Assembly: GCA_025174535.1 (NCBI GenBank)
Contig: JALBUN010000034.1
Location: 350,501-414,500 of the forward strand
DNA length: 64,000 nt
DNA from: Cantharellus purpuraceus
Taxonomy: Eukaryota > Basidiomycota > Agaricomycetes > Cantharellales > Hydnaceae
Direction: 5' to 3'
Shown here: positions 63,212 to 64,000 of the stretch, piece after piece
Layout of the letters: the number at the start of each line of letters is the position of its first letter
How positions within the stretch are numbered: the stretch's first letter is position 1
Position numbers and translations under genes: made by a program
The notes under the pieces: model-generated
What the model was told of the DNA's origin: nothing
Databases searched by the model: none
Seen by the model: only the letters and a program-made list of their open reading frames with translations

Positions 63212-63987
63212 ATGGCTGCTTCTCCGTTGATCTTGACGTTCCCTGGCTCTTCATCCTCTCGTGATACTCCAAACTCACACCCCTATGGTATGTCGAAGCA
63301 TGAAGGTGACATTCAGTATTTCTTACTGTGTATTCGTAGCCATCAAGACCTCTTCGAGTGCGGTTCTTACTCGCTCAAATTCCGCAGGACACCGCTGTAA
63401 CACAAATCATCACTATACTCCCATCTCGCCAGCCAAAAGCCCTATTGGAGCCAAACAGAGTCGCTATGTGCCATCTCACAAGCACTCCAGATCGCTACCG
63501 TCCGCCACTGGTGACCCGATTATGATACCTCCGCCTGTGCCTATGCCACCATCACCAGCTCTTCCTGCGCGGCTTGCCAATCAGGGGCATACAAATGGTG
63601 ATTTAGGTATCGTCAGTGATGGCGAGGATATTCTCCCAACGCCTCCATTAACGTGGAGGGTGAAACGGAGCGAAACCTTGCCATCGATGTTCCCTAATAG
63701 GAGTGACACGGAGATTGGGGTACAAGACCTTCCTGTGTGTTGCACCCTCCTATTCTGGAAAAGTTGTTGCTAATTTACTATATACCTATATCATTGGTAG
63801 AAGAACCCCAAGGCTTGGACACCAACCCAATTATCTGTTTATTTGTCATCTGCTCTCCGTATGAAGGGTGGAGCAAAGTTGCCTATGCCAGTGGTGCGTG
63901 ACATAGGTTTGTTAGTAATGAAGGAGCACCTCAGTGGTCGGGCGTTTCTGCGGATGAAGAAAGAAGATTACGATGCGTACGAATAAC
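63212..63987 (+). CDS. SAM-domain-like protein at the window edge
   Basis: The start is ATG at 63212 (MAASPLILTFPGSSSSRDTP). After an intron (donor after PHPY-G near 63285, acceptor near 63340) the frame reads AIKTSSSAVLTRSNSAGHRC, a Ser/Pro-rich linker (PPPVPMPPSPALPARLANQG), DILPTPPLTWRVKRSETLPS and VQDLP. After a second intron comes a SAM-like helical domain: KNPKAWTPTQLSVYLSSALR, MKGGAKLPMPVVRDIGLLVM, KEHLSGRAFLRMKKEDYDAY. A TAA follows at 63985-63987. SAM domains make protein-protein contacts in signalling. Related basidiomycete proteins seem to continue further after 'EDLEAYG', so either this copy is short or the true 3' end lies beyond the window. Function unknown. Confidence 0.65.
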
Positions 63988-64000
63988 CCATCATTTATCG

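Noticed and set aside
1..64000. tRNA, rRNA, CRISPR, plasmid or phage features
   Set aside because: A by-eye search for B-box (GGTTCGA) contexts, repeat-spacer patterns and prokaryotic gene arrangement found none; a covariance-model scan would be decisive for tRNAs.

Overview
The window is nuclear DNA of an intron-dense filamentous fungus. Genes are split by many short introns (about 45-95 nt, GT-AG with a minority of GC-AG), intergenic gaps are short, and the gene set is typically basidiomycete: an APSES/Xbp1-type regulator, Ser/Pro-rich nuclear proteins, GPI-anchored Ser/Ala-rich surface proteins and a cytosolic-type GH13 amylase. The overall style fits Agaricomycetes. A Cantharellales/Rhizoctonia-like source is possible, but I cannot prove it from sequence alone. 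I see no bacterial, plasmid, phage or CRISPR features and no convincing tRNA or rRNA.

Layout. 1-4.2 kb: 3' part of PHO88/SND3 (+), ATP synthase subunit g (-), SLM1-type F-BAR/PH protein (-). 4.8-10.3 kb: two tandem paralogous MFS transporters (-). 10.3-10.8 kb: a degenerate Ty1/copia integrase scrap. 10.8-16 kb: a two-thioredoxin-domain ER protein disulfide isomerase (-), an SQT1/AAMP WD40 ribosome chaperone (-) and a taspase-1-like threonine aspartase (+). 16-27 kb, less conserved: an F-box protein, a secreted lactonase-like beta-propeller, a coiled-coil protein, a GPI-anchored protein and an unrecognised gene. 28-36.4 kb: a co-oriented and increasingly GC-rich block of KU70, CGFS glutaredoxin, ornithine decarboxylase and an Xbp1/APSES protein with a Gly-Tyr/Pro-rich tail. 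38.9-44 kb: IWS1/SPN1 (-) head-to-head with a YIPF6-like Golgi protein (+), then an unknown nuclear protein (-). 47-54 kb: an atypical aquaporin (+), an MDR-family reductase (-) and a coiled-coil/acidic-repeat nuclear protein (+). 54-60 kb: a GH13 alpha-amylase (+) facing a sugar porter (-) tail to tail. 60.9-64 kb: a secreted Cys-containing protein (-) and a SAM-domain protein (+).

Most genes are unrelated housekeeping neighbours. Functional pairings worth noting are the amylase/sugar-porter couple, the duplicated MFS transporters and three close divergent pairs that probably share promoters. The strongest unusual signal is gene structure. Reconstructing conserved motifs requires micro-exons of 4, 8, 12, 16 and 18 nt, four GC-AG introns and several AAG 3' splice sites. 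Several apparent frameshifts disappear once these are allowed. All exon boundaries are inferred by eye from conserved protein motifs and splice consensus.
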